Assembly (NCBI GenBank): GCA_025934595.1 | Contig: JAICXU010000117.1 | Location: 1-7,950, forward strand | Direction of reading: 5' to 3' | DNA length: 7,950 nucleotides | Source of the DNA: Polyangiaceae bacterium | Lineage (GTDB): Bacteria > Myxococcota_A > Polyangia > Polyangiales > Polyangiaceae | Translations under genes and position numbers: made by a program | Notes under the pieces: generated by a model | Told to the model about the DNA's origin: nothing | The model's database searches: none | Seen by the model: only the letters and a program-made list of their open reading frames with translations | In this document: positions 1-5,738 of the stretch, one piece after another | Layout of the letters: each line of letters begins with the position of its first letter | Numbering within the stretch: position 1 is the first letter of the stretch

Positions 1-1029
1 ACCGAGCCCGATCGCCACGACCATCTGCGCTGCGCGCGCGCGAAGGTCTTGCTCGTTCACGTTCTTGTTGTCCACGCCCAGATTCAGCATCGGATCGAAC
101 ATCGTCACCGGGACGCGCGCGCGCTTCTCGATCGCGACCGCGAGCGATCCCAAGTACGCGCTGCCGCCGCACATGTAGATGCGCGCGATTTCGGTTTCGC
201 CGCTCGTCGCGAGATAAAAATCGAGCGACCGCTGAATCTCGCCCGCGAGCGTTTCGCCAGCCGCGCTGAGCGCCGTCTGCACTTGCTGCGGGACGCTCTG
301 AGGTTGCGCCGCCGAGAGCTTGTAAGCCTCCGCTTGCTCGAACGAAACACCGCCGCCGAGCTGGCGGATGATCTCTTCGGTGACCGCATTTCCGGCGTTC
401 GTAATTTCGCGCGTGAAGGCGGAAATTCCCTTCGAAACGATGTTGAGGCTCGAGATCGTCGCGCCCACGTTGAGGAGCGCGATCGTCTGATCCTGCGGGA
501 GCGTCATCACGTGCTCGAAAATGTTCTGCACGGTGAATGCGTTGATGTCGACGACCATCGGCTTCAACTTCGCTTCGCGCACGATCGCGGCGTAGTCGTT
601 GATTTCGTCGCGCTTCGCAGCGACGAGCAGCAAATCCATCTGGCCCGCTTCGGGACGTTGGCGCAGCACCTCGTAGTCGATCGACATGACCTTGATGTCG
701 AACGGGATGTGTTGCTCCGCTTCCCAGTTGATCTGCTCTTCGAGCTCGTCGGGCGTCATCATCGGCACCGTGATTTTGCGCACGATGACCGACTGACCGT
801 AGACGCCGATCGCGACTTCTTTTTGGGTGATGCGATTGTCGCGAAAGACGCGCATGAGCGACTCGGTGACGGTGCCCGCGCTCATGATGTGGCCGTCCAC
901 GATCGTCTGCGGTGGCAAGGGCGCGAAGCCGTACCGAGTCACGGTGTAACGCTTCCGCGACTCCTTGAGCTGCACGACCTTGATCGAGCTCGTACCGATG
1001 TCGACGCCGACGAGATTCTTCTCCGCCAT
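1..1029 (-). CDS. pilM: Type IV pilus assembly protein PilM (actin-like ATPase), 3' end cut by window edge
   Basis: The minus frame from ATG 1029-1027 is open to base 1 and gives 343 residues; probably only the last few residues and the stop are missing. PilM is a cytoplasmic actin-fold (SHS2) nucleotide-binding protein that binds the PilN tail and links the inner-membrane PilN/PilO complex to the pilus motor. Visible signatures are the N-terminal phosphate-binding motif VGVDIGTSSIKVVQLKE (residues 7-23), the segment TPDELEEQINWEAEQHIPFD (92-111), a second actin-type phosphate loop LLNVGATISSLNIV (185-198), FTREITNAGN (205-214) and the adenosine-site motif CGGSAYLGSL (287-296). The tail RAAQMVVAIGLG (332-343) resembles the usual PilM end. 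GAGAG lies just 5' of the ATG as a modest ribosome binding site. The gene is divergent from the LysM gene. pilN and pilO normally follow pilM, but that side is outside the window. Confidence 0.95.
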   Translation of the reverse strand, partial: MAEKNLVGVDIGTSSIKVVQLKESRKRYTVTRYGFAPLPPQTIVDGHIMSAGTVTESLMRVFRDNRITQKEVAIGVYGQSVIVRKITVPMMTPDELEEQINWEAEQHIPFDIKVMSIDYEVLRQRPEAGQMDLLLVAAKRDEINDYAAIVREAKLKPMVVDINAFTVQNIFEHVMTLPQDQTIALLNVGATISSLNIVSKGISAFTREITNAGNAVTEEIIRQLGGGVSFEQAEAYKLSAAQPQSVPQQVQTALSAAGETLAGEIQRSLDFYLATSGETEIARIYMCGGSAYLGSLAVAIEKRARVPVTMFDPMLNLGVDNKNVNEQDLRARAAQMVVAIGLG

Positions 1030-1128
1030 GTCGCTCTCATTGTTCCACCCCGCCGAGCACCCGGTCAAAAAACGGCAATTTCCGAGCGGTGGCCGCAATC
1101 GGAAGCTGCGCTCGGGCCACGACATGCT

Positions 1129-2199
1129 ATGGACGGCCGTCGGATGCGGTTGCCCCGTTTTTGCCGGATTTTTGCGGGTTTCGAGGACGCGCGCAGGCCG
1201 GCGCGCTCGGTCTTGATCGCGGGGTTTGCGGTCCTTTTGGCCGCTTCGGCGAACGCAGACGTAACGCACACGGTGGCGCGCGGACACACGCTCGAGGCCA
1301 TCGCGCATCGCTATCACGTGACGGTGAAGGCCATCGTCGACGCGAATCACTTGAAAGATCCGAATCACCTCAAGCCCGGCATGACGCTCACGATCCCGGG
1401 TGTGCAGCCCGAGAGAGGTGAGAAGGGAAAGGCGTCGGCGAAGACCGTCTCGACCGATCCCACGAAGGCGTACGCGATGCGCGCGAAGACGCCGGGCGTC
1501 ATTCATGCAACGCGGCTCTTGACGAACGAGAGCTTCACGATTCGCGTGAGCGATCGCCGCGGACGTCAATCGCCGACGGCGCTGAAGCAATTCGAAAAAA
1601 TGCTTCGCGCCGCGAACGGATCCACGCATCCGATCGACCCGCGGCTCATCGCGCTCGCGGCGATCGTGTCGAATCATTTCGGGAGCCGGAAGCTCGAGTA
1701 CATCTCGGGATTTCGGCCGTATTCGCCGACGCAATACACGCCGCATTCGAATCACAACTTGGGACGCGCGATGGATTTTCGCGTCGAAGGTGTGCCGAAC
1801 GAAGCCTTGCGCGACTACTGCCGCACTCTGAAAAATGTCGGCGTGGGTTACTACCCGAACAGCACGTTCGTGCATCTCGACGTGCGCACGACACCCGCGT
1901 ACTGGATCGACTACTCGAAGCCGGGCGAGCCGCCGCGCTACAACTCGCCGAACGTCGAAGCCGACGAAGGCACGAGCGACGTGGGCAACGAAATGAAAGC
2001 GGTGCCCGAAGGCGAAACGACGCCGGCGCCGCAAGATGCGTCGGCCCCGCCCGCGATGAGCGGCGAGTCTCCGGCGACGCCTGCCCCGTCGGCGCCGCCC
2101 ACGCAAATCCCGCCGCCGGCGCCGTCGCAAAACGGAGTGCCGCCGACCCTGCAAACGGGCGCGCCGCCGACGCAGATCGCGCCTCCCGCCGCCCAGTGA
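1129..2199 (+). CDS. Secreted LysM-domain protein with DUF882/YcbK-like (M15-type) zinc peptidase core
   Basis: This 356-residue protein has an N-terminal export signal: basic ARRPARS (21-27), hydrophobic VLIAGFAVLLAAS (28-40) and a likely cut after ANA (41-43). A LysM domain at about 46-90 (HTVARGHTLEAIAHRYHV, then NHLKPGMTLTIP) should bind peptidoglycan glycans. The core at about 120-262 has the DUF882/peptidase M15-like pattern: SGFRPYSPTQYTPHSNHNLG (193-212), with putative zinc ligands H209 and D216 (H-x6-D), then VGVGYYPNSTFVHLD with H249 (H-x-D). Family knowledge makes it a likely periplasmic or outer-envelope peptidoglycan endo- or carboxypeptidase; the substrate is not determinable here. 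Residues 292-356 are a low-complexity Pro/Ala tail holding the near-repeat APPTQIPPPA / APPTQIAPPA. The frame stays open upstream across pilM, but ATG 1129 is the first start in the intergenic gap and gives a credible signal peptide. ATG 1144 is the alternative. Neither has an obvious Shine-Dalgarno sequence. Confidence 0.85.
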   Translation: MDGRRMRLPRFCRIFAGFEDARRPARSVLIAGFAVLLAASANADVTHTVARGHTLEAIAHRYHVTVKAIVDANHLKDPNHLKPGMTLTIPGVQPERGEKGKASAKTVSTDPTKAYAMRAKTPGVIHATRLLTNESFTIRVSDRRGRQSPTALKQFEKMLRAANGSTHPIDPRLIALAAIVSNHFGSRKLEYISGFRPYSPTQYTPHSNHNLGRAMDFRVEGVPNEALRDYCRTLKNVGVGYYPNSTFVHLDVRTTPAYWIDYSKPGEPPRYNSPNVEADEGTSDVGNEMKAVPEGETTPAPQDASAPPAMSGESPATPAPSAPPTQIPPPAPSQNGVPPTLQTGAPPTQIAPPAAQ

Positions 2200-2209
2200 C
2201 CCGGGTCAC
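2196..2209. repeat. Perfect 14-bp palindrome over the LysM-gene stop codon
   Basis: GTGACCCGGGTCAC reads identically on both strands and contains the TGA stop at 2197-2199. The right arm GGGTCAC recurs at 2215-2221, so the left arm GTGACCC could pair with either copy (loop of 0 or 12 nt). No T-tract follows, so it is not a canonical intrinsic terminator. It could be a dimeric-regulator site or an mRNA 3'-end structure; the function is unknown. Confidence 0.5.
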
Positions 2210-2253
2210 GCCGTGGGTCACAACCTACCTCGCGCGGACTTAAGGGGTCATCG

Positions 2254-2270
2254 CGAACTGGGTTCGTTTT
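2254..2270 (+). terminator. Weak intrinsic terminator candidate after the LysM gene
   Basis: CGAAC (2254-2258) and GTTCG (2262-2266) form a 5-bp stem with a 3-nt loop, followed directly by TTTT (2267-2270). It lies 54 bp after the upstream stop codon on the right strand. The stem is short and the T-tract overlaps a TTGACT box, so termination would be weak at best. Confidence 0.25.
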
Positions 2271-2304
2271 GACTGCGCGTTCTCATATATAGCTGAAATA
2301 ACAT
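2269..2304 (+). promoter_or_regulatory. AT-rich sigma-70-like promoter patch upstream of the sigma factor gene
   Basis: TTGACT (2269-2274) matches a -35 box at five of six positions and is followed by an unusually AT-rich stretch (2285-2315) in otherwise GC-rich DNA. No -10 box is well placed: TATATA (2286-2291) is only 11 nt away, TGAAAT (2294-2299) is 19 nt away, and TAACAT (2299-2304) is 24 nt away. The patch is the most promoter-like stretch of the gap, but the exact elements are uncertain. Confidence 0.3.
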
Positions 2305-2315
2305 GGATTTTTGAG

Positions 2316-2331
2316 TGGCACGTCGCTCGCA
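2316..2331 (+). promoter_or_regulatory. Sigma-54-like -24/-12 element abutting the sigma factor start
   Basis: TGGCACGTCGCTCGCA fits the sigma-54 consensus TGGCAC-N5-TTGCA with one change (TCGC for TTGC). The invariant GG (2317-2318) and GC (2329-2330) have the required 12-nt offset. Transcription would then begin near 2342, about 3 nt before ATG 2345, giving an essentially leaderless mRNA. No Shine-Dalgarno sequence is seen before that ATG, which is compatible. A chance match cannot be excluded. Confidence 0.35.
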
Positions 2332-2344
2332 ATAAGCGATTGAC

Positions 2345-2983
2345 ATGAGCCACGACGCAGCCGCCACCGAGCAAACCGTTCCCGTCCAACGCCGCGAGAT
2401 CGAGCAATACCTTCCGCTCGTTCACCGCGTCGTCGCATCGCTCCTTCGTCGCTTCCCGCCGAACGTCATGAAAGACGACCTCATCGCGGCGGGGACGTGC
2501 GGCCTCATCGACGCACTCACCCGCAGCCCGCAGCGCGATCAAGGCTTCGAGTGGTACGCGCGCACGCGCATCCGCGGCGCGATCATCGACGAGCTCCGCT
2601 CGCTCGACTGGCTCTCACGCCGCGAGCGCATGAAGATCCGCGAAGCGGTCGCGAGCGGCGCGACGCCGAGCATGCTTCCCCCGCGCGGCTTCATCGCGTT
2701 CGACGATCTTCCGCCGTCGATGCAGGGAATGAACATCGCCGACGAAGGCGCTGCGAATCCGCTCGCGCAAATAGAAGAACGGATGCAATCGTCCGCGCTG
2801 AAGAACGCGATCGCCGCGCTTCCGGAGCGCGAGCGCCGAATCGTGACCGCACACTACTTCCAGGGCACGCAGCTCAAAGCCGTCGCGGCCGAGCTCGGCG
2901 TCAGCGAGCCGCGCGTGTCGCAGCTTCATGCGCGCGCGATGGGCATGCTCCGCAGCGCGCTCGCCGAACGCGAAGCGGCTTGA
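2345..2983 (+). CDS. FliA/WhiG-type (sigma-28-like) RNA polymerase sigma factor, region 3 reduced
   Basis: This 212-residue protein would direct RNA polymerase to a specialised promoter set. Region 2 (about 20-95) contains IEQYLPLVHRVVASLLRRFP, then DDLIAAGTCGLIDALTR (44-60), and the hallmark FEWYARTRIRGAIIDELRSL (68-87) followed by DWLSRRER, closely matching the FliA/WhiG pattern YA..RIRGA..DELR..DW.PR. Region 4 (about 150-207) has LPERERRIVTAHYF and the helix-turn-helix LKAVAAELGVSEPRVSQLHA (177-196). The linker at 100-145 (SGATPSMLPPRGFIAFDDLPP) is shorter than FliA's and lacks the usual region-3 helices; FliA proteins are typically near 240 residues. The start is set by ATG 2345; the next in-frame ATG (2468) would cut into region 2. 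No flagellar gene is in the window, so the regulon is unknown; motility, pili or development are only possibilities. No anti-sigma gene is visible nearby. Confidence 0.88.
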   Translation: MSHDAAATEQTVPVQRREIEQYLPLVHRVVASLLRRFPPNVMKDDLIAAGTCGLIDALTRSPQRDQGFEWYARTRIRGAIIDELRSLDWLSRRERMKIREAVASGATPSMLPPRGFIAFDDLPPSMQGMNIADEGAANPLAQIEERMQSSALKNAIAALPERERRIVTAHYFQGTQLKAVAAELGVSEPRVSQLHARAMGMLRSALAEREAA

Positions 2984-3004
2984 TTCCAGCCTGATCCGCG
3001 ATTT

Positions 3005-5617
3005 CTAACGCGTAGGTTTGCTCGCATCCGCGACGCTCGTGTCGGCGGTGAACCGTTCCGCGCGCGGCTTCATCGGTCGCGCGACGGCATAGAGCACCGA
3101 CTCGTCGTAACGCGCGCGCGGCGGTGATGACGTCCCCGCGCGATCGAACGTGACCGGGGTATGGGCGCCGCGATCGAGAAGAACTGCACGCTGGCATCCT
3201 GCTTTGAGGAGAGCGTCGGCGATGACGGCGTCGCTGTTCGTGTCGCCGCGCGCGATGATCACGCGATTTTCAGGCGTGATGCCGAGGCCGGCACGCGATC
3301 GTCTCTCGTCGGCATGCTCGCCGGCGTTCGACCGCGCGAGCGATGTGATCGCTCCGGCGTCGACGAGCAGCGGAAGCTCGGTGAAATCGCCGTTGGCACC
3401 GAGAAGGTCGGCGACTGCGGCCGTCGATGTTTCGATCGAGAGATCGCCTTGCGGCGTCGTCACGAGCACCGCGCTCTCCGCGTTGCCTCGCACCGGCATC
3501 ACGATTCGCCCGTCGGTGGCGAGCCCCCGAGGATGCTTGTCGCGCGCGATGCCGACCGTCACCGCGAAGAGGACGTGCGACGCGTCGCTCGCCGCGAGAT
3601 CGGTGACGGGAATTCCGCCCGAATTGGCATCTGGCTCGTTTTTCCCTGCACGCACGCGATACGCCGCACGTGACGCTTCGACGTCGAAGAGCTCGACGTC
3701 GCCCAATTGCGCGGACCAAATCCCCGGCATCCACGTGGGCGCCGGCTGCACGCCCGCGTCGACGTTCCACTTCGCATCGGCGACAGGAGCCGGCGTGGGA
3801 TCGCGAAGGAGCACGTAGAAGAAATCTTTCGGCGCATATTCGAGGTAGCGGTCGGTCGAAATCTCCATGAGCGGCGTGAGCGTCTCGGAGCGATATTTCT
3901 TCGCTTTGAGATCGTCGATCGAGCTGAAGATGAATCCGGTGTGCTTCGGATTCATATCGAGATGCATGCCGTACGTGCAGCCCGCCATCTTCATCGCTTT
4001 CGCGAGCGTCGTCGCGCTCGCGTCCTCGCCCCACGCGTAGATGATTTGTCCTGCACCGGTGACGCACATGCCGGAGCGCTCGGTCTGCATGCCGTTTCCC
4101 GGAAGCGTGTAGCCCCAGAGGGAACGCTTCGTCGGATTGATCTCGCCGCCGTCGATCAGCGGATCGAGGTTCTGGCGAAACGAGTCGATGTCCGCGTCGT
4201 GCACGCCATGGATGCCGCCGACGTTTTGGTTCTGCCCCCACGTGCCGAACTCGCTGCGACCATCTTTCAGGACGATGACGCTCGCGGCACCGGGCTGCGG
4301 CGGCAAGAGGACACGACCATGCACCATCATTCCGTAGTTGCCGTGCTCGGTCTTGAACGCACCGTTGAACGCGGCGACGACGCGGCTACTGATCGCTGGA
4401 TCCCGCGGAATTCGGCCCGGTCCGTGATTTCCGGTGAGCGGCTTCGGATCTTCGGAGCCCGCTTCCATTTGCAGATCGAGCTGGCGCATGTCCATCGCGA
4501 CCAAAATGATTTCGGAATACGGACGCTCCGAATCGGGCCGCACGAACGTGCGCATGAACGCGGGCGGCGCGCCTTCGATGTGTTTTTGCCACGGCAGCTT
4601 CGGTGCCGCCCACACGCCTTCGCCGGGCTCCGGTTGTTTCCAGATCGACGACAAATTCGGCGGCGGCCACGAGGCGTCGTCGACGGCGACCTTCGATCCA
4701 TCGAGCACCGCGGCCGGCTGCGCGGGAGCGTCGCCGCTCGCTTTCAATTCGTCCGATGGATCTTCGCCGTGCAGCTTGAATGCGAATTGCTTCGCGGTGT
4801 CCTTGATCCAGAACACGCGTTCCTCGAGCCACGCGATCGGCGCGGGGCCGATCCACGGAACGGCGCGCACCGTGTCGACGGCCCACAAAATGAGCGGCTT
4901 CGGCAGCTGGCGAACCGGCTCCGCATGCAGAGGCGCACCGGTCACTTCCGCGCGCGAGAGATTCACGTCGGCGCGCTCGCTTCCCGTGTCGGTCGTGCCG
5001 CCGATGCCGAGGACCTCGCCTTTCAACTGCAATGCGACGTGCTTCGCCGGCGGATCGAGGGTGATGTCGACGCGCGGCACCCCGCCACCGTCGCCCGTTT
5101 CCTGCTCGTTCGTGAGAAATCGCGTGAAGCGTTGGAGGAGCGAGAAGCTGTCGGGAGCTTTTCCGCCGCGCAGATCCAGCGCCGACACGCTCTGCTCTTG
5201 TCCATAGGCGTACGTCGCGAAGGCCGCGCGGTCGCCGCCCACGGTGAGCGCGTGATCGTCTCCGAGCGGCGTCGAGGTCAAGTCGTACACGGCGCCGACG
5301 GTGAGCGGATGACCGTCCGGTGCGAGACGCACACGTGCCCGATACAAATCGCGAGGAGCGCCCGCGGATGCGGCGCCCAAAAAAAGCGCCCAGCGACCTT
5401 CCGTGTAATCTGCAACTAATCCTTCGGAAGGCTCCCACCGAACGTCTTTGGGCGAAACGATTCCGCCGATGGAGTCACCGAGAGACGCGGCGAGCCCGTC
5501 GATGTCGTTCGGCGGCGCGGCGCCGTGAGCGGCTTGCACACCGAGCGCGACGATGCCCGCGGCTCCGAGGAGGCGCAGGCAGTTGCCGGACATGGCGTGG
5601 CTCACGAACGAAGACAT
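3005..5617 (-). CDS. Exported protein with two tandem phosphodiester-glycosidase (NAGPA/DUF2233)-like modules
   Basis: This 870-residue protein has an N-terminal export signal (CLRLLGAAGIVALGVQAAHG, 13-32, probable cut after G32). Residues 33-345 form an unrecognised region with a hydrophobic/aromatic stretch at 240-272. Module 1 (about 366-565) has FNGAF (417-421), GMMVHGRVLLP (429-439), DPLIDGGEI (485-493), SGMCVT (515-520) and AGCTYGMHLD (545-554), the order seen in the NAGPA/DUF2233 phosphodiester glycosidase family. Module 2 (about 638-825) repeats it: GLATDGRIVMP (698-708), PLLVDAGAI (749-757), AGLGIT (776-781) and AGCQRAVLLD (806-815). Family members remove sugar from phosphodiester-linked glycans, but the usual LDGGGS-like loop reads LDMNPK and LDRGAH here, so activity and substrate are uncertain. 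ATG 5617 and ATG 5593 (residue 9) both keep the signal peptide and neither has a strong Shine-Dalgarno sequence. The gene converges on the sigma factor gene with a 21-bp gap. Confidence 0.75.
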   Translation of the reverse strand: MSSFVSHAMSGNCLRLLGAAGIVALGVQAAHGAAPPNDIDGLAASLGDSIGGIVSPKDVRWEPSEGLVADYTEGRWALFLGAASAGAPRDLYRARVRLAPDGHPLTVGAVYDLTSTPLGDDHALTVGGDRAAFATYAYGQEQSVSALDLRGGKAPDSFSLLQRFTRFLTNEQETGDGGGVPRVDITLDPPAKHVALQLKGEVLGIGGTTDTGSERADVNLSRAEVTGAPLHAEPVRQLPKPLILWAVDTVRAVPWIGPAPIAWLEERVFWIKDTAKQFAFKLHGEDPSDELKASGDAPAQPAAVLDGSKVAVDDASWPPPNLSSIWKQPEPGEGVWAAPKLPWQKHIEGAPPAFMRTFVRPDSERPYSEIILVAMDMRQLDLQMEAGSEDPKPLTGNHGPGRIPRDPAISSRVVAAFNGAFKTEHGNYGMMVHGRVLLPPQPGAASVIVLKDGRSEFGTWGQNQNVGGIHGVHDADIDSFRQNLDPLIDGGEINPTKRSLWGYTLPGNGMQTERSGMCVTGAGQIIYAWGEDASATTLAKAMKMAGCTYGMHLDMNPKHTGFIFSSIDDLKAKKYRSETLTPLMEISTDRYLEYAPKDFFYVLLRDPTPAPVADAKWNVDAGVQPAPTWMPGIWSAQLGDVELFDVEASRAAYRVRAGKNEPDANSGGIPVTDLAASDASHVLFAVTVGIARDKHPRGLATDGRIVMPVRGNAESAVLVTTPQGDLSIETSTAAVADLLGANGDFTELPLLVDAGAITSLARSNAGEHADERRSRAGLGITPENRVIIARGDTNSDAVIADALLKAGCQRAVLLDRGAHTPVTFDRAGTSSPPRARYDESVLYAVARPMKPRAERFTADTSVADASKPTR
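3143..3706 (-). repeat. Second copy of the internal NAGPA-like module (residues 638-825)
   Basis: This segment of the 870-residue protein is colinear with residues 366-565. Paired blocks are VRAGKNEP/MEAGSEDP, GLATDGRIVMP/GMMVHGRVLLP, PLLVDAGAI/DPLIDGGEI and AGCQRAVLLD/AGCTYGMHLD. The FNGAF block of copy 1 reads VTVGI here. DNA identity appears low, so the duplication is old. Confidence 0.65.
3923..4522 (-). repeat. First copy of the internal NAGPA-like module (residues 366-565)
   Basis: This is the N-terminal partner of the internal duplication. It keeps the family's FNGAF motif (417-421) and, between DPLIDGGEI and SGMCVT, a slightly longer loop (LWGYTLPGNGMQTER, 500-514) than copy 2. Confidence 0.65.
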
Positions 5618-5642
5618 CGAGGAATTCCGACCTAACGGCTAG

Positions 5643-5681
5643 CGCGCGAGGGGTCAAGTTGCGAGCCCCTCGCGCGTTTTT
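5643..5681 (+). terminator. Strong hairpin plus T5 tract, oriented against both flanking genes
   Basis: CGCGCGAGGGG (5643-5653) and CCCCTCGCGCG (5666-5676) form a perfect 11-bp stem with a 12-nt loop, followed by TTTTT (5677-5681) on the plus strand. This is a textbook intrinsic terminator for plus-strand transcription, yet the genes on both sides are on the minus strand. Read from the minus strand the stem is preceded by A5 and no T-tract follows, so it should not terminate the flotillin mRNA well. There it could be a 5'-leader hairpin ending 26 nt upstream of ATG 5617. Minus-strand TTGACC (5657-5652), a -35-like box, sits at the stem/loop junction. Confidence 0.55.
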
Positions 5682-5712
5682 CTGCCGTTTTACCGACGCT
5701 ACTGCTTCTGCC

Positions 5713-5738
5713 GAAGTCGCCCGCGCTACTGCGACTTC
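5713..5738 (-). other. Hairpin straddling the flotillin-gene stop codon
   Basis: GAAGTCGC (5713-5720) and GCGACTTC (5731-5738) form a perfect 8-bp stem with a 10-nt loop that contains the stop codon (5728-5726). No T-tract follows on the minus strand, so it is not a canonical terminator. It could protect the mRNA 3' end. Confidence 0.35.

Noticed and set aside
1039..1068. Minus-strand TTGACC-N18-AACAAT promoter for pilM
   Set aside because: The boxes fit reasonably, but the transcription start would fall about 3 nt from the pilM ATG, and the GAGAG ribosome binding site would lie upstream of it. The match is too weak to call.
49..1128. Open plus-strand frame upstream of and continuous with the LysM gene
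   Set aside because: It is antisense to the clearly coding pilM, and its Arg/His/Asp-rich translation resembles no family. It is a high-GC shadow frame, and the real start is at 1129 or 1144.
1342..1377. Duplicated AATCAC-containing segment in the LysM coding region
   Set aside because: It encodes NHLKDPNHLKPG, a normal LysM asparagine/loop pattern with a small local repetition, not a DNA repeat element.
2240..2542. 100-codon minus-strand frame over the sigma gene start
   Set aside because: It is largely antisense to sigma region 2 and crosses the promoter region; it has no recognisable domain and no ribosome binding site support.
3707..5419. 570-codon plus-strand frame
   Set aside because: It is antisense to the 870-residue exported protein, which has a signal peptide and a recognisable repeat. 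The plus-strand product is Arg-rich and featureless.
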